DNA of 64,000 nucleotides from Erythrobacter rubeus (GCF_014705715.1 NZ_JACXLC010000001.1:2541860-2605859); one strand, 5' to 3'. Positions 27,796-37,639 are shown, numbered from the stretch's first letter. Made by a program: numbers and translations. The notes: generated by a model not told the origin, from the letters alone.

Positions 27796-28422
27796 TCAAG
27801 CCATCAACAGCGCAGGAGCCTGAAGCTTCGCGGCGAGCCGTGCAAAATCACCCAGAGTCAGAGTGTCATCGAATACAAGTCCGTAGTGCGAATTGCGGCG
27901 CCAGCGGACTTTCGCTCTCACCTCGGCAAAATCGTCGCTCTGTATGAGCAAGGCCTGGTCGATCGCGAACAGCTGTTCGCACTCGATCTTCGCGCCCTGC
28001 TGCGAGAGGTTCTCGACGATTGCCTCGCAACTTCGATCGAGCGCCGTTATGACGATCGGAAAGCAGACCCCAAGGCGCAGACCGCGCTTCGGGTATTCGT
28101 CGGCCTCGTGAATCAGGCGCGCGATATCCACCCGCTCGACGAATTCGAAACCCGCCTGATTGTCACGCTCCCATACGGAACGGATCTGGTAGGTGCCGCC
28201 ACCGGGCATATGCAATTCAATCAAATCGTCCGAAGGAAGACGGTGGAACAGTCTTACGCTCACTCCGGTTTCGGATACGTCTCTGATCACGCAAACGAAT
28301 TCCCCTTGGGAACTCACCAGCTTCGCAGCGCGAACGAGCAGCGTGAAACGCGGCGCTTCACGCAAATCGCTCGCGTCGATCGGACTTGCTTGAGTGCGCG
28401 GTGAAATCGCCGAATGCTCCAT
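27796..28422 (-). CDS. tandem PilZ domain protein, probable c-di-GMP effector
   Basis: 208 residues, soluble. The first PilZ domain has REAPR (RxxxR, about residue 21) and DVSETG (DxSxxG), the complete c-di-GMP binding signature. The second half has a similar fold with NLSQQG, but its N-terminal arginine motif is degenerate. It probably reads cyclic-di-GMP to adjust motility or envelope functions. A 7-bp stem (arms 27772-27778 and 27788-27794) follows the stop and may mark the transcript end. Confidence 0.85.
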   Translation of the reverse strand: MEHSAISPRTQASPIDASDLREAPRFTLLVRAAKLVSSQGEFVCVIRDVSETGVSVRLFHRLPSDDLIELHMPGGGTYQIRSVWERDNQAGFEFVERVDIARLIHEADEYPKRGLRLGVCFPIVITALDRSCEAIVENLSQQGAKIECEQLFAIDQALLIQSDDFAEVRAKVRWRRNSHYGLVFDDTLTLGDFARLAAKLQAPALLMA

Positions 28423-28588
28423 AATGCTCTATCCTGCCCGTTACCTGGCCGCACATATGCCGCCACAGGCCTAGATTGGTATTAAGCGCAGACCGGGTGC
28501 TCTACCGCGGCATCCGTTAACAATTGGATCATTCGTGCGATTTCTGCGGACCAACTGTTCGCATATGCGCGAATGGCATTGATGCAGC

Positions 28589-28675
28589 TGGTGCGGGTGG
28601 TGGGACTCGAACCCACACGATCTATAGGATCAGGGGATTTTAAGTCCCCGGCGTCTACCATTCCGCCACACCCGC
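28589..28675 (-). tRNA. tRNA-Leu(TAA)
   Basis: Minus-strand tRNA of 87 bases including an encoded CCA (28589-28591). The acceptor stem is GCGGGTG/CACCCGC. The anticodon stem-loop is GGGGA-CTTAAAA-TCCCC with anticodon TAA. A long variable arm and GGTTCGAGTCC T-arm are as expected for a class II tRNA. Confidence 0.95.
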
Positions 28676-28819
28676 CTCGCCAAAATGCGAGCAGACCGCG
28701 CGATAGCCAGCCATGCGGCTGTGGGCAACAGCGCAAAGGGCAAGACCAAGCTGCTGCTTGCATGGTGTGACGCCATGGCCCATTTGCGTGTCGGAAACGA
28801 AACAGCTGTCCGGGGTATC

Positions 28820-30502
28820 ATGGCAGGCGAGATTCACGACGCGCATTCGGTGGTGGCGACGATTCAACCGGCGATCACCTTGCTGGGCCTCGGCATCGGC
28901 GCTGCACTTGTCTCGCGGGCATGCCGGCTTAATCCCATCGTCGGGTACCTTGGGCTCGGCCTCGGTATCGCCACACTGGGCTATGCTGATGACTTCAGCG
29001 GGCCCGTGGTTGCAGCGATGGCGGAGGCAGGCGTCATGTTCCTGCTCTTCAATCTCGGGCTGCACTTCTCGCTAGGTCGGATCCGCGCCGAAGCCGCCAA
29101 CATTTTCGGCTTCGGTAGCCTACAGATGCTTGTCGCGGGAGGTACGTTCGCGCTCCTTTTCTGGGCGATCGGATTGCCGCTGGAATTCGCGATTATCGGC
29201 GGGTTCGCGATGGGCCTTTCCTCGACTGCGGTGGTGATCGGCCTCGTTCGAGAACGCGATCAGGAGGACTGTCCGGTCGGCAGAGCGGCGCAATCGATCC
29301 TCATTTTTCAGGATATTGCGGCCATCCTGCTGCTGGTGGCCGCCGGCGCGCTCAGCACCGGCGGAACCATGGCCCCTGCGCTTGGACTGGCCGGATTGAA
29401 AGCGCTTGCGGCGTTCGGCGTGGCGGTGATCTTCGCCCGGTATCTTACCGGTCCGCTCTTCCGGCTGATCGCCCGCGCGGGCAGCAGCGAGGTCTATACC
29501 GCAACCGCGCTGTTCATTGCGCTCGCCGCAGGCTGGGCCACGGGCGTAGTGGGTCTGTCGCTTACGCTCGGCGCATTCCTGGGCGGCATGGCCGTGGCGG
29601 ATTCGCGCTATCGCATATTGGTACAGGCGGAGATTGACGCCTTCAGAGGACTGTTCCTGAGTTTCTTTTTCATCTCCGTCGGGCTTGGCATCGATCCCGC
29701 CATCGTGGCTGATAACTGGCTGACGATTATCGGCGCCGCACTTGGCCTGATCGTCCTGAAATGCCTGCTCAATGTAATCGCGGGTCTTGCCAATCGCTGG
29801 TCGGTCCCGGGATCGATCCAGCTCGGCTTTCTCCTTGGCCAAGGCAGCGAGTTTGCGCTGGTCCTCTTCGCGATCCCGACGGTTGCCGGTCTCGTCGAAA
29901 GCGAACCGCTCGCCATTCTCGTGACAGCAATTGCGATCAGCATGGCGGTGACCCCGTTCGTTTCGAATGTTGGCCGCAAGCTCGCCGGAAAGCTGCGCTC
30001 CGGCCCTCCGGATGAGAAGATGGAGGGCGATAATGGCCCGGTTGTGATCATCGGCCTTGGCCCCGCCGGCCGCGCGGTTGCGGATGCTCTCAGCTACAAC
30101 GAAATCGATTTTCTCGCGGTCGAGCCTGATCATGCGCGCTTCGAACAGGCGATTGCGGACGGCTATCACGCGCACCACGCCCATCCTGCCGATCCGCGCA
30201 GCTGGGATGCGCTGGGGATGGAGCGACGGCAAGTGCTGGTCGTGGCCACCGGCAACGTAGCACTCACGCGGGATCTGACCCCGCTGGTCGAGGAGCGTCT
30301 GCCTGCGATCCACCGTATCGTGGCCCTGCCGACCTCAGAGGCCGAAAACGAATTCGAAGAGATGGGCCTGGTGCCGGTCGTCAGCGGCGGAGAGGGCGGC
30401 CCGGAAAGAGTGGTCGAGAAGGTGTTTTCAGCGCTGAATGTCGAGCGCAAGCGACCTGCGCCCAGCCGGGCTCAGGATGAAGCTGCCATGGAAGCCGCCT
30501 GA
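28820..30502 (+). CDS. cation:proton antiporter of the CPA2 family with TrkA-N domain
   Basis: 560 residues. The N-terminal part has about 12 membrane segments, including AEAGVMFLLFNLGLHFSL and GFAMGLSSTAVVIGLV of KefB/KefC-type Na+(K+)/H+ exchangers. From about residue 400 a cytoplasmic TrkA-N domain begins (VVIIGLGPAGRAVADAL), a nucleotide-binding gate. ATG 28820 follows CCGGGG and starts just before the first helix; an upstream in-frame ATG next to the tRNA adds a non-homologous leader. It probably handles potassium efflux or pH stress. Confidence 0.9.
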   Translation: MAGEIHDAHSVVATIQPAITLLGLGIGAALVSRACRLNPIVGYLGLGLGIATLGYADDFSGPVVAAMAEAGVMFLLFNLGLHFSLGRIRAEAANIFGFGSLQMLVAGGTFALLFWAIGLPLEFAIIGGFAMGLSSTAVVIGLVRERDQEDCPVGRAAQSILIFQDIAAILLLVAAGALSTGGTMAPALGLAGLKALAAFGVAVIFARYLTGPLFRLIARAGSSEVYTATALFIALAAGWATGVVGLSLTLGAFLGGMAVADSRYRILVQAEIDAFRGLFLSFFFISVGLGIDPAIVADNWLTIIGAALGLIVLKCLLNVIAGLANRWSVPGSIQLGFLLGQGSEFALVLFAIPTVAGLVESEPLAILVTAIAISMAVTPFVSNVGRKLAGKLRSGPPDEKMEGDNGPVVIIGLGPAGRAVADALSYNEIDFLAVEPDHARFEQAIADGYHAHHAHPADPRSWDALGMERRQVLVVATGNVALTRDLTPLVEERLPAIHRIVALPTSEAENEFEEMGLVPVVSGGEGGPERVVEKVFSALNVERKRPAPSRAQDEAAMEAA

Positions 30503-30533
30503 CCGGCGCTGGCATTCGCCCTCTTCTCAGCGC

Positions 30534-30815
30534 CTAATCGGCGTTGAGGCGCTGACGGATTTCCTTGCCTGACTTGAAATACGGCACCCGTTTCGCTGGC
30601 ACATCGACAGCTTCGCCTGTCCGTGGGTTGCGCCCGGTGCGCGCTTCGCGTTCGCGTGTCGAGAACGCGCCGAAACCGCGCAGTTCCACGCGCCCGCCCT
30701 CGGCAAGTCGCTGCGCAATCTCATCGAAGAAGATGTCGAGAACCTGCTCCACCTCTTCGGCTCGCAGTTCCGGGTTATCCTTATGCAGCTCTTGCAGCAG
30801 TTCGGATCTGATCAT
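30534..30815 (-). CDS. ihfB: integration host factor subunit beta
   Basis: 93 residues, full length. It starts MIRSELLQELHKDNP and has the DNA-bending arm GFGAFSTREREARTGRNPRTGE with the intercalating Pro, then VPYFKSGKEIRQRL. It forms a heterodimer with IHF-alpha and bends DNA at specific sites. In many proteobacteria the gene follows rpsA; here it stands alone, convergent with the CPA2 antiporter. Confidence 0.95.
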   Translation of the reverse strand: MIRSELLQELHKDNPELRAEEVEQVLDIFFDEIAQRLAEGGRVELRGFGAFSTREREARTGRNPRTGEAVDVPAKRVPYFKSGKEIRQRLNAD

Positions 30816-31031
30816 TTCGATCTCCTGGCAATCCCGGCATCGCAGGGCCGGTCTGCCAAAGGCGAGTTCCCTCGCAATTTTTCCCCAAGTTGCCCGGACC
30901 CGACGGACAACACTCCAATACGAAGTGTGCCAGAGCGAAGTACTTCTCGCAAGCGAACGACCGGAAATAACTTCAGCGCCGCGTATTTCAGGAGATAAGT
31001 AGATTTTTCAGAGCTTTACTGAGAGCATGCC

Positions 31032-31370
31032 CTAGTTGCACTCCGCTAGCTCGGTCAGATCGAGGCCTAGCCGTTCCATTCGTGCACGGATTTCGGGCCA
31101 TTCTTCGCGCAGGAAGTGCTCCCTTTCACGCCTAAGGAGCTGTTCTGCCGCGCCTTTGACAACATACATGCCGACCCCACGCTGCACTTCGACCAAGCCA
31201 TCGTTCTGAAATTGTTGATAGGCCTTCGCGACAGTAAGCGGGTTTGCGCCCTGTTCGGCAGCGAGCGCGCGGACCGATGGAAGCATTTTGCCCTCGGGAT
31301 ACTGCCCCTCGATAATGGCGGCCGCGATCTGATCGCGCAATTTCAGGTAGACGGGTCGGCTTTGGCTCAT
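31032..31370 (-). CDS. GntR family regulator, YtrA subfamily
   Basis: 112 residues: an N-terminal winged helix (PVYLKLRDQIAAAIIEGQYP, LPSVRALAAEQGANPLTVAKAYQ, VEVQRGVGMYV) and only a short helical C-terminus, as in YtrA-type regulators that usually control ABC transporter or stress operons. It is divergent from the POT transporter, 179 bp away, and could regulate it or itself. Confidence 0.88.
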   Translation of the reverse strand: MSQSRPVYLKLRDQIAAAIIEGQYPEGKMLPSVRALAAEQGANPLTVAKAYQQFQNDGLVEVQRGVGMYVVKGAAEQLLRREREHFLREEWPEIRARMERLGLDLTELAECN

Positions 31371-31549
31371 GATTCCCTCGCTGAGTGCATCAGTGACATA
31401 ATACAGCGAGGCGCGTCAAGGTTCCCGGCTTTCCACCCCGCATTCAGGTTTCACATGCAACTAAGGCTTCACAGAGGCGAAACAGGCGCTAGGGTGCCGG
31501 ACTTTCGGGGACGCGCGCGACCGCGCAAATGACGGGATAAAATACGACA

Positions 31550-33307
31550 ATGGCAACGCAAGAGCTTCCGCACGGGGACAGCGCAGGAACACTGCTGGGA
31601 CATCCAAAAGGACTGTTTGTCCTCTTCTTCGCCGAAATGTGGGAGCGGTTTTCCTATTACGGCATGCGCGCGCTGCTCATTTTCTACCTGACCAAACACT
31701 GGCTCTTTTCGGACAGCGATGCTGGCGTCATCTACGGAGCCTACACCGCTCTCGTTTACATCACTCCGGTGATCGGCGGTTATCTTGCCGACAAATATCT
31801 GGGTCAGCGCAAGGCAGTTCTGTTCGGGGCTGTCCTGCTGACACTGGGCCATTTCTTCATGGCGTTCGAGGGGGAACCGGCGGCGGGCAATGAAGGTAAT
31901 CCCATCATCTACGTGTTCTGGCTGGCGCTGGCGCTGATCATCGTCGGCTCAGGGTTCCTCAAGGCCAATATCTCGGTGATCGTCGGACAGCTTTACCCGC
32001 GCACCGATGTGCGCCGCGACGGCGCCTATACGATCTTCTACATGGGCATTAACCTCGGCGCTGCGATTGGCTCGCTGCTGTGCGGATATATCGGAGAAAC
32101 CTATGGCTGGGCATACGGCTTCGGCTTGGCGGGCATCGGCATGCTGCTCGGCCTCATCGTGTTCGTATGGGGCAAGCCGCTGCTGCTGGGTCGGGGCGAG
32201 CCGCCTGCGATCCTCGCCAAGGGCAGGGAATTCGGCGTGTACGGCGTCGGCGTCCTGCTCGTCGCGTTCTGCTGGGTCGCCATCCAGTTCCAGGATGCGG
32301 TTGGCGTCTTCCTTGGCACGTTCGGCGCGGCTCTGGTCTGCTACGTCCTCGCGATCGCGACTTTCCAGCTGCCATATGGAAGCTATGACCGGGCCCCAAA
32401 GCCTGCGCTGATGTCCTATATCGGCCTTAGCGCGTTGCTCGTCATCTCGATGTTCTTCGTGTCCAATGGCGATGCGTTCTGGCGCCTTCCTGCCGTCATC
32501 GGTTTGGGCGGCGTTATCTCGGTCATGGTATTGCAGATGATCGCGAAGACCGATCACGACCGCGACCGGATCGTCGCCGCGATGTTCCTCATCATAGTGT
32601 CGATCATCTTTTGGGCGCTGTTTGAACAGGCCGGCTCTTCGCTGAACCTGTTCACCGACCGCCATGTCGACCGCGGCGGCGTGCCGGCATCGACCTTCCA
32701 GTCGATCAACGCAATCTACATCATCCTGCTCGCGCCGGTATTCGCAACCGTGTGGACCGTGCTTGGGCGCAAGGGCATGGAGCCATCGACACCGATGAAG
32801 TTCGGCCTTGGCGTGGTCCAGGTCGGCCTTGGCTTCCTCGTCCTCGTCTGGGGTGCGAACAGCGTCGGGATCGATGTTCCGACGCCGGTTATCTTCATCT
32901 TCCTCATCTACCTGCTGCACACGACCGGTGAACTTTGCCTCTCGCCTGTCGGCCTGTCGGCGATGAACCGCCTCGCACCGCCGCAGATCGCCAGCCTCAT
33001 CATGGGCACATGGTTCTTTGCATCGGCCACCGGTAACTTCGCCGCTGGCCTGATCGCTGCGGCGACCGGAGCCGAGGGCGTCGGAGAAGAAGCGGGCAAA
33101 CAGGTTGTGCTCGATGTCTATTCGGATGTCGGTATGTTCGCTGTCGCGATCGGTGTCGGTGTGATGGTGCTGAGCCCATTCGTGAAGAAACTGATGCACC
33201 TCAACACGCTTTCGGACGATACGGTCGATGACGACCTTCTGGGTCAGGACGAGGTCGGCGAACCGCAGGCTGCCGGTATGCGTCCAGCGACCCGCCCCGC
33301 TGAATAA
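31550..33307 (+). CDS. POT family proton-coupled oligopeptide transporter
   Basis: 585 residues, 12-14 membrane helices. The first helix holds the diagnostic EMWERFSYYGMRALL motif; ADKYLGQRKAVLFG and FYMGINLGAAIG (PTR2 signature region) follow. It imports di- and tripeptides with protons. The next two genes, both amidohydrolases, start 20 bp after its stop, so peptide or amide uptake coupled with exported hydrolysis is inferred. Confidence 0.93.
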   Translation: MATQELPHGDSAGTLLGHPKGLFVLFFAEMWERFSYYGMRALLIFYLTKHWLFSDSDAGVIYGAYTALVYITPVIGGYLADKYLGQRKAVLFGAVLLTLGHFFMAFEGEPAAGNEGNPIIYVFWLALALIIVGSGFLKANISVIVGQLYPRTDVRRDGAYTIFYMGINLGAAIGSLLCGYIGETYGWAYGFGLAGIGMLLGLIVFVWGKPLLLGRGEPPAILAKGREFGVYGVGVLLVAFCWVAIQFQDAVGVFLGTFGAALVCYVLAIATFQLPYGSYDRAPKPALMSYIGLSALLVISMFFVSNGDAFWRLPAVIGLGGVISVMVLQMIAKTDHDRDRIVAAMFLIIVSIIFWALFEQAGSSLNLFTDRHVDRGGVPASTFQSINAIYIILLAPVFATVWTVLGRKGMEPSTPMKFGLGVVQVGLGFLVLVWGANSVGIDVPTPVIFIFLIYLLHTTGELCLSPVGLSAMNRLAPPQIASLIMGTWFFASATGNFAAGLIAAATGAEGVGEEAGKQVVLDVYSDVGMFAVAIGVGVMVLSPFVKKLMHLNTLSDDTVDDDLLGQDEVGEPQAAGMRPATRPAE

Positions 33308-33327
33308 GCGGGCCAATCGGGAGGGGA

Positions 33328-34725
33328 ATGACAATGATGAAAGCTCTCATCGCTGCGACGAGCGCGCTTGCGCTTGCCGGATGCGCTACCACCGGTTCGG
33401 CGAATACGGCCAGCAGCGCGGATAAGGACGACGCCCCGCGCTTCGCCGCCAAGACCGAGGCCGAGGGTCCCTTCCCCTCGACCTACTCACCCTATCCGGG
33501 CGAGGCGACGGCGCTGGTCGGAGCGACCGTGTTCGACGGAGCGGGTAAACGGATAGATAATGGCACGGTCCTGTTCCGGGACGGGAAAGTCGTCGCGGTC
33601 GGGGCGAGCGATCTTTCAACGGAGGGTTTCCGGGTCATCGACGCCGCCGGCAAGTTCGTGACGCCGGGCATCATCGACATTCACTCCCACCTCGGCGACT
33701 ATCCATCGCCGTCGGTCCCGGCGCATAGCGACGGCAATGAGGCAACCGCCCCGACAACGCCCGATGTCTGGGCGGAGCATTCAGTCTGGCCGCAAGACCC
33801 CGGCTTCAGCCGCGCACTCGCCAATGGCGGCATCACCGCGCTACAGATCTTGCCGGGCTCAGCCAACCTGATGGGTGGCCGCTCGGTCACTCTAAAGAAC
33901 GTGCCAAGCCGCACTGTGCAAGGCATGAAATTCCCCGGCGCGCCCTACGGTTTCAAGATGGCGTGCGGCGAGAACCCGAAACGGGTTTACGGAGGGCGCG
34001 GGCGCAAACCTTCGACGCGCATGGGCAATTTCGCTGTAAATCGCCAGACCTGGTACGACGCGATCAACTACGCGAACGAAGAAAACCCCAAGCGCGATCT
34101 CGGCAAGGAGACGCTGAAAGGCGTGCTCGAAGGCGAAATCCTGGTCCACAACCACTGCTACCGCGCCGATGAGATGGCGCTGGTGATGGATATGGCGAAA
34201 GAGGTCGGGTACAGGGTGTCCGCCTTCCACCACGCTGTCGAAAGCTACAAGATCGGCGATCTACTGCGCGAAGACGACGTGTGCAGCGCAATCTGGGCCG
34301 ACTGGTACGGTTTCAAGATGGAAGCCTATGACGGCATCCTCGAAAACGCAGCGCTGCTGCAACAGGCGGGCGCGTGCGTCGTGATCCACTCCGACAGTGA
34401 AAACGACATCCAGCGCCTCAATCAGGAAGCGGCAAAGGCGCAGGCCGCAGGCGCGCGTATGGGGATCGAAATCTCGGACGCGGCAACCATTGGCTGGATC
34501 ACGCTGAACGCGGCAAAGGCGATGGGCATCGACGAGATGACCGGCAGCCTGGAAGAAGGCAAGATGGCCGATATCGTGCTGTGGAACGGCGATCCGCTCT
34601 CGGTGTATTCACGGCCCGATAAGGTCTGGATCGACGGCGCGCTGATGTACGATGCACAGGATCCCAAACGCCGACCGGTGAGCGATTTCGAACTTGGCCA
34701 GCAGGGTGAGGGAGACGTGAAATGA
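33328..34725 (+). CDS. amidohydrolase, predicted lipoprotein
   Basis: 465 residues. A signal peptide with lipobox ALAGC places it in the envelope. The metal-dependent hydrolase fold is complete: GIIDIHSHLGDY gives the HxH pair, HNHCYRADEM and FHHAVESYK further His ligands, and CVVIHSDSEND the final Asp. The C-terminal GSLEEGKMADIVLWNGDPL is the usual composite-domain ending. The start could be 33328 or 33334. It overlaps the next amidohydrolase by 4 bp. Confidence 0.9.
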   Translation: MTMMKALIAATSALALAGCATTGSANTASSADKDDAPRFAAKTEAEGPFPSTYSPYPGEATALVGATVFDGAGKRIDNGTVLFRDGKVVAVGASDLSTEGFRVIDAAGKFVTPGIIDIHSHLGDYPSPSVPAHSDGNEATAPTTPDVWAEHSVWPQDPGFSRALANGGITALQILPGSANLMGGRSVTLKNVPSRTVQGMKFPGAPYGFKMACGENPKRVYGGRGRKPSTRMGNFAVNRQTWYDAINYANEENPKRDLGKETLKGVLEGEILVHNHCYRADEMALVMDMAKEVGYRVSAFHHAVESYKIGDLLREDDVCSAIWADWYGFKMEAYDGILENAALLQQAGACVVIHSDSENDIQRLNQEAAKAQAAGARMGIEISDAATIGWITLNAAKAMGIDEMTGSLEEGKMADIVLWNGDPLSVYSRPDKVWIDGALMYDAQDPKRRPVSDFELGQQGEGDVK

Positions 34726-36104
34726 AGCGGCTCATCACACTCGCCGCCAGCGCGCTCGCGCTCGCCGCCGTCACCGCCGCGCCAGCCGCTGCGCAGGATG
34801 TGGTCATTACCAACGCCACGGTCGTGACCGGCGATGGCGGCGAACCTGTCGAGGGCGGCACTGTCGTCGTGCGCAGTGGCCGTGTGGTTGCTGCGGGAGC
34901 TGGGGTAACACCGCCCGCAGGCCTCCCCTCCGTCGATGCGGGCGGGGCTTGGGTTACACCGGGGCTCTTCGCGACGATTACCACGCTGGGACTGGTTGAC
35001 GTTGGCGCGGTGCGCGCATCGAACGACACCCGAGCCGGTGACGCACCCTTCAGCGCCGCGCTCGATGTGGCCCCGGTCGTCAACGCGAACTCGCAGAACA
35101 TCCTGATCCACCGCGCCGCCGGTATCACTCGGGCGGCGACGACGACCTTCCCTTCGGCCTCGATCTTCGGCGGGCAGGGCGCAATCATCGATCTCGATGC
35201 GGACGGCAATCCCATCGTGCGCCCGCGCGCGTTTCAGATGGTCGATCTGGGTGAAGGCGGCGGACGGATCGCCGGTGGCAGCCGTGCGTCCGCGCATGCG
35301 CTGTTCCGCAATGCACTGCGCGAGGCGGGCAGCTTCGGCGATGCCGCCCGCATACCTGGCATGAGCTCGCGCGCCCGCAACGTGCGCACCGGCGACGATG
35401 TGCCGCTCGATCCCCGTATGACCGGAGGGGAGGCGGATCGAGCATCCGACACCCTGCTGACCCGCTTCGATGCTGCCGCGCTCGTTCCGGTCGTCCGCGG
35501 CGAGCAGATGCTCTACGTCATGGTCGAGCGCGCAGCCGATATCCGCAGCGTGCTGGCGCTAAAGGACGAGTTTCCCAATCTCGACATGGTGCTCGTCGGC
35601 GCGAGCGAAGGCTGGCTGGTCGCACGCGAGATCGCGGCTGCAGGCGTGCCTGTGCTCGCCGATGCCCTCGATGCGCTGCCAACCGGTTTTGACCAGCTTG
35701 CCGCGACTCAGAGCAATGTCGGTCGCATGAAGCAAGCAGGCGTTACGGTGGCGTTGAACGCTGGCTCCATGGAGAACCCACGCCGGATCGCGCAGCAGGC
35801 CGGCAATCTTGTCGGTCTCGCCAGGGTGCCGGGCGCAACCGGGCTAACTTGGGGTGAGGCGTTCGCCGCCATCAGCTCCGTTCCCGCCAAAATCAGCGGC
35901 ATGGGCGGCCAGGCCGGTGTGCTTGCCGAAGGTGCCCTTGGCGATGTCGTCATCTGGGACGGCGATCCGCTGGAGGTGACTTCGGTCCCGACCCGTGTCT
36001 TCATCGGCGGGGTCGAACAGCCCCTTGGCAACCACCAGAGCCGTCTGCGCGACCGCTACCGTGATCTGGACGAGAGCGACCTTCCCAAGGCTTACGACTG
36101 GTAA
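34722..36104 (+). CDS. amidohydrolase-like exported protein lacking the HxH metal motif
   Basis: 460 residues with a Sec signal peptide (MKRLITLAASALALAAVTAA, cleavage after AAAQ). It has the same overall layout as the upstream amidohydrolase, including ALGDVVIWDGDPLEVTSVP at the C-terminus. However, where the HxH should be the sequence reads TPGLFATITTLGLVD, and the late Asp motif is ALNAGSMENPR. It may be an inactive partner of the first enzyme or use a different mechanism. Translation is coupled through ATGA. Confidence 0.85.
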   Translation: MKRLITLAASALALAAVTAAPAAAQDVVITNATVVTGDGGEPVEGGTVVVRSGRVVAAGAGVTPPAGLPSVDAGGAWVTPGLFATITTLGLVDVGAVRASNDTRAGDAPFSAALDVAPVVNANSQNILIHRAAGITRAATTTFPSASIFGGQGAIIDLDADGNPIVRPRAFQMVDLGEGGGRIAGGSRASAHALFRNALREAGSFGDAARIPGMSSRARNVRTGDDVPLDPRMTGGEADRASDTLLTRFDAAALVPVVRGEQMLYVMVERAADIRSVLALKDEFPNLDMVLVGASEGWLVAREIAAAGVPVLADALDALPTGFDQLAATQSNVGRMKQAGVTVALNAGSMENPRRIAQQAGNLVGLARVPGATGLTWGEAFAAISSVPAKISGMGGQAGVLAEGALGDVVIWDGDPLEVTSVPTRVFIGGVEQPLGNHQSRLRDRYRDLDESDLPKAYDW

Positions 36105-36152
36105 TCGCGGCCCGCTTCCTTGTAGCCTGCCCTGCGATGTAGGGAGGGTACA

Positions 36153-36827
36153 TTGAACGAGGCACTGCTTAACCTGATCGCCGCCAATGCGGCATTCGTC
36201 GGCACGCATTTTGTGATGTCGCATCCGCTGCGAGCGCCGATGGTGAAAGCGTTTGGCGAAATGGGTTTCCAGATCGTCTACTCGTTGGTCGTCATTGCGG
36301 CGCTTGCGTGGATCTACTTCGCTTTCAAGGCCGCCCCGCCTGCCGACCTGCCGGGAAGCGGCAATGTCGGCTGGATCATCGCAACCGTGCTTGCCCTCGT
36401 AGCGATGGTGCTGTTCGCCGGATCGCTGCTCGGCAATCCGGCCATGGTAACTCCGCAGGCCGAAGAGCAGGCCCGCGCCGAGCCCAAGGGCGCGTTTAGA
36501 GTCACACGCCATCCGATGATGTGGGGCTTCGCATTGTGGGCGCTGTCACACATCGTGATCCACTACAGCCTGCGCACCACTATCACGGCTTTCGCCATGG
36601 GGCTGCTGGCGCTGGTCGGCGCGCGGCTTCAGGATCACAAGAAGGAACGGCTGATGGGCGATCCCTGGATCGAGTGGAAGAGCAAGACCACGTTCTGGCC
36701 GCGCTGGGGTTTACTCTTCACTGCAGGCGCGTTTCCATGGGCCGTTGGCCTGATCCTGTTCGTTTTCCTGAGCTGGCTGCACGGGCCGCTCGGAGATGTG
36801 AATGCCGGCATCTGGCGCTGGTTCTAA
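36153..36827 (+). CDS. nnrU: NnrU family membrane protein
   Basis: 224 residues with six membrane segments. NnrU landmarks are AANAAFVGTHFVMSHPLR at the start and FRVTRHPMMWGFALWALSHI in the middle. The family is named from denitrification loci, but it also occurs without them and may be related to isoprenylcysteine methyltransferase-like proteins. The start is TTG 36153, with AGGGAGGG just upstream. It overlaps the convergent hydrolase by 4 bp. Confidence 0.87.
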   Translation: MNEALLNLIAANAAFVGTHFVMSHPLRAPMVKAFGEMGFQIVYSLVVIAALAWIYFAFKAAPPADLPGSGNVGWIIATVLALVAMVLFAGSLLGNPAMVTPQAEEQARAEPKGAFRVTRHPMMWGFALWALSHIVIHYSLRTTITAFAMGLLALVGARLQDHKKERLMGDPWIEWKSKTTFWPRWGLLFTAGAFPWAVGLILFVFLSWLHGPLGDVNAGIWRWF

Positions 36828-37627
36828 GGCGCACGATCCTGCGTCAGGCCGATGATCCAGTCACGGCGCGCGACCTGCGAATCGTATTCGAACGAGAGAT
36901 CGTGCCCGCGTTCGTCAAAGGACTGAAACTGAGCCCGCTGCGTTGCCTGCGATAACGTCCTTCCATGCGATGGCGGGATAAGCTGATCAGCGCTGCCATG
37001 CTGGATCAGGATCGGCACATCGACGTGTGGTATCTTGGCCAGATTATCGAACCGGTCGCGCATGAGTTGCTCGACCGGCAACCACCACAGATTCTCCGCG
37101 GCCGCGCCCGGAAGCGAGGTGAACGGCGCTATGAGAATGAGCGCGCGTGGAGGATAGCGCGATGCCATTTCTGTCGCGACGCCGGACCCGATCGAGTTGC
37201 CGATGAAGATCAGCTCGTCCGGACGGATATTACGCTCAGTAAGCCACGCAACGGCAGCCTCGGCATCGCTGTAAAAAGCCTCCTCGGAAGGGGCGCCGTC
37301 GTTCCCGCCATAACCGCGATACTCGACCAGCAGGGCGCCCATCCCGTGCGCCACGAGCGCATTGTTCGACACCACCGCCCCGCCCAGGTTGCCCGCATTC
37401 CCGTGAAAATAAACCACAGTGGGCATCCCCGCCTCCGCCGGCTTGAAAAAGCTGCGTAAAGCAAGACCGTCTAGCGTCTGGAGCGTGACTTCCTGGTAGC
37501 CAGGCACCAGCACGGCCGGGCTTTGCGGGGCGGGATAGATGAAGCGCGACTGAAAAAACCAAAGCGCCGCGACCACCACGGCGTACGCGAATGCAAGACC
37601 GAAGAGGGCGCGCAGCGCGAATGTCAT
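36824..37627 (-). CDS. alpha/beta hydrolase, membrane-anchored
   Basis: 267 residues. An N-terminal hydrophobic helix (residues 5-24) anchors it, followed by QSRFIYPAP. The fold is shown by VYFHGNAGNLGG, nucleophile elbow IGNSIGSG, acid in QHGSADQLIPP and His in FDERGHDLSF. It resembles the BEM46/YfhR-like serine hydrolases of unknown substrate. It is 12 bp downstream of the crotonase gene and probably in its operon. Confidence 0.88.
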   Translation of the reverse strand: MTFALRALFGLAFAYAVVVAALWFFQSRFIYPAPQSPAVLVPGYQEVTLQTLDGLALRSFFKPAEAGMPTVVYFHGNAGNLGGAVVSNNALVAHGMGALLVEYRGYGGNDGAPSEEAFYSDAEAAVAWLTERNIRPDELIFIGNSIGSGVATEMASRYPPRALILIAPFTSLPGAAAENLWWLPVEQLMRDRFDNLAKIPHVDVPILIQHGSADQLIPPSHGRTLSQATQRAQFQSFDERGHDLSFEYDSQVARRDWIIGLTQDRAP

Positions 37628-37639
37628 TTGGCGGCTCCC

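Noticed and set aside
31949-33334. 461-codon minus-strand frame opposite the POT transporter
   Set aside because: His/Asp/Arg-rich antisense translation of membrane helices; no domain.
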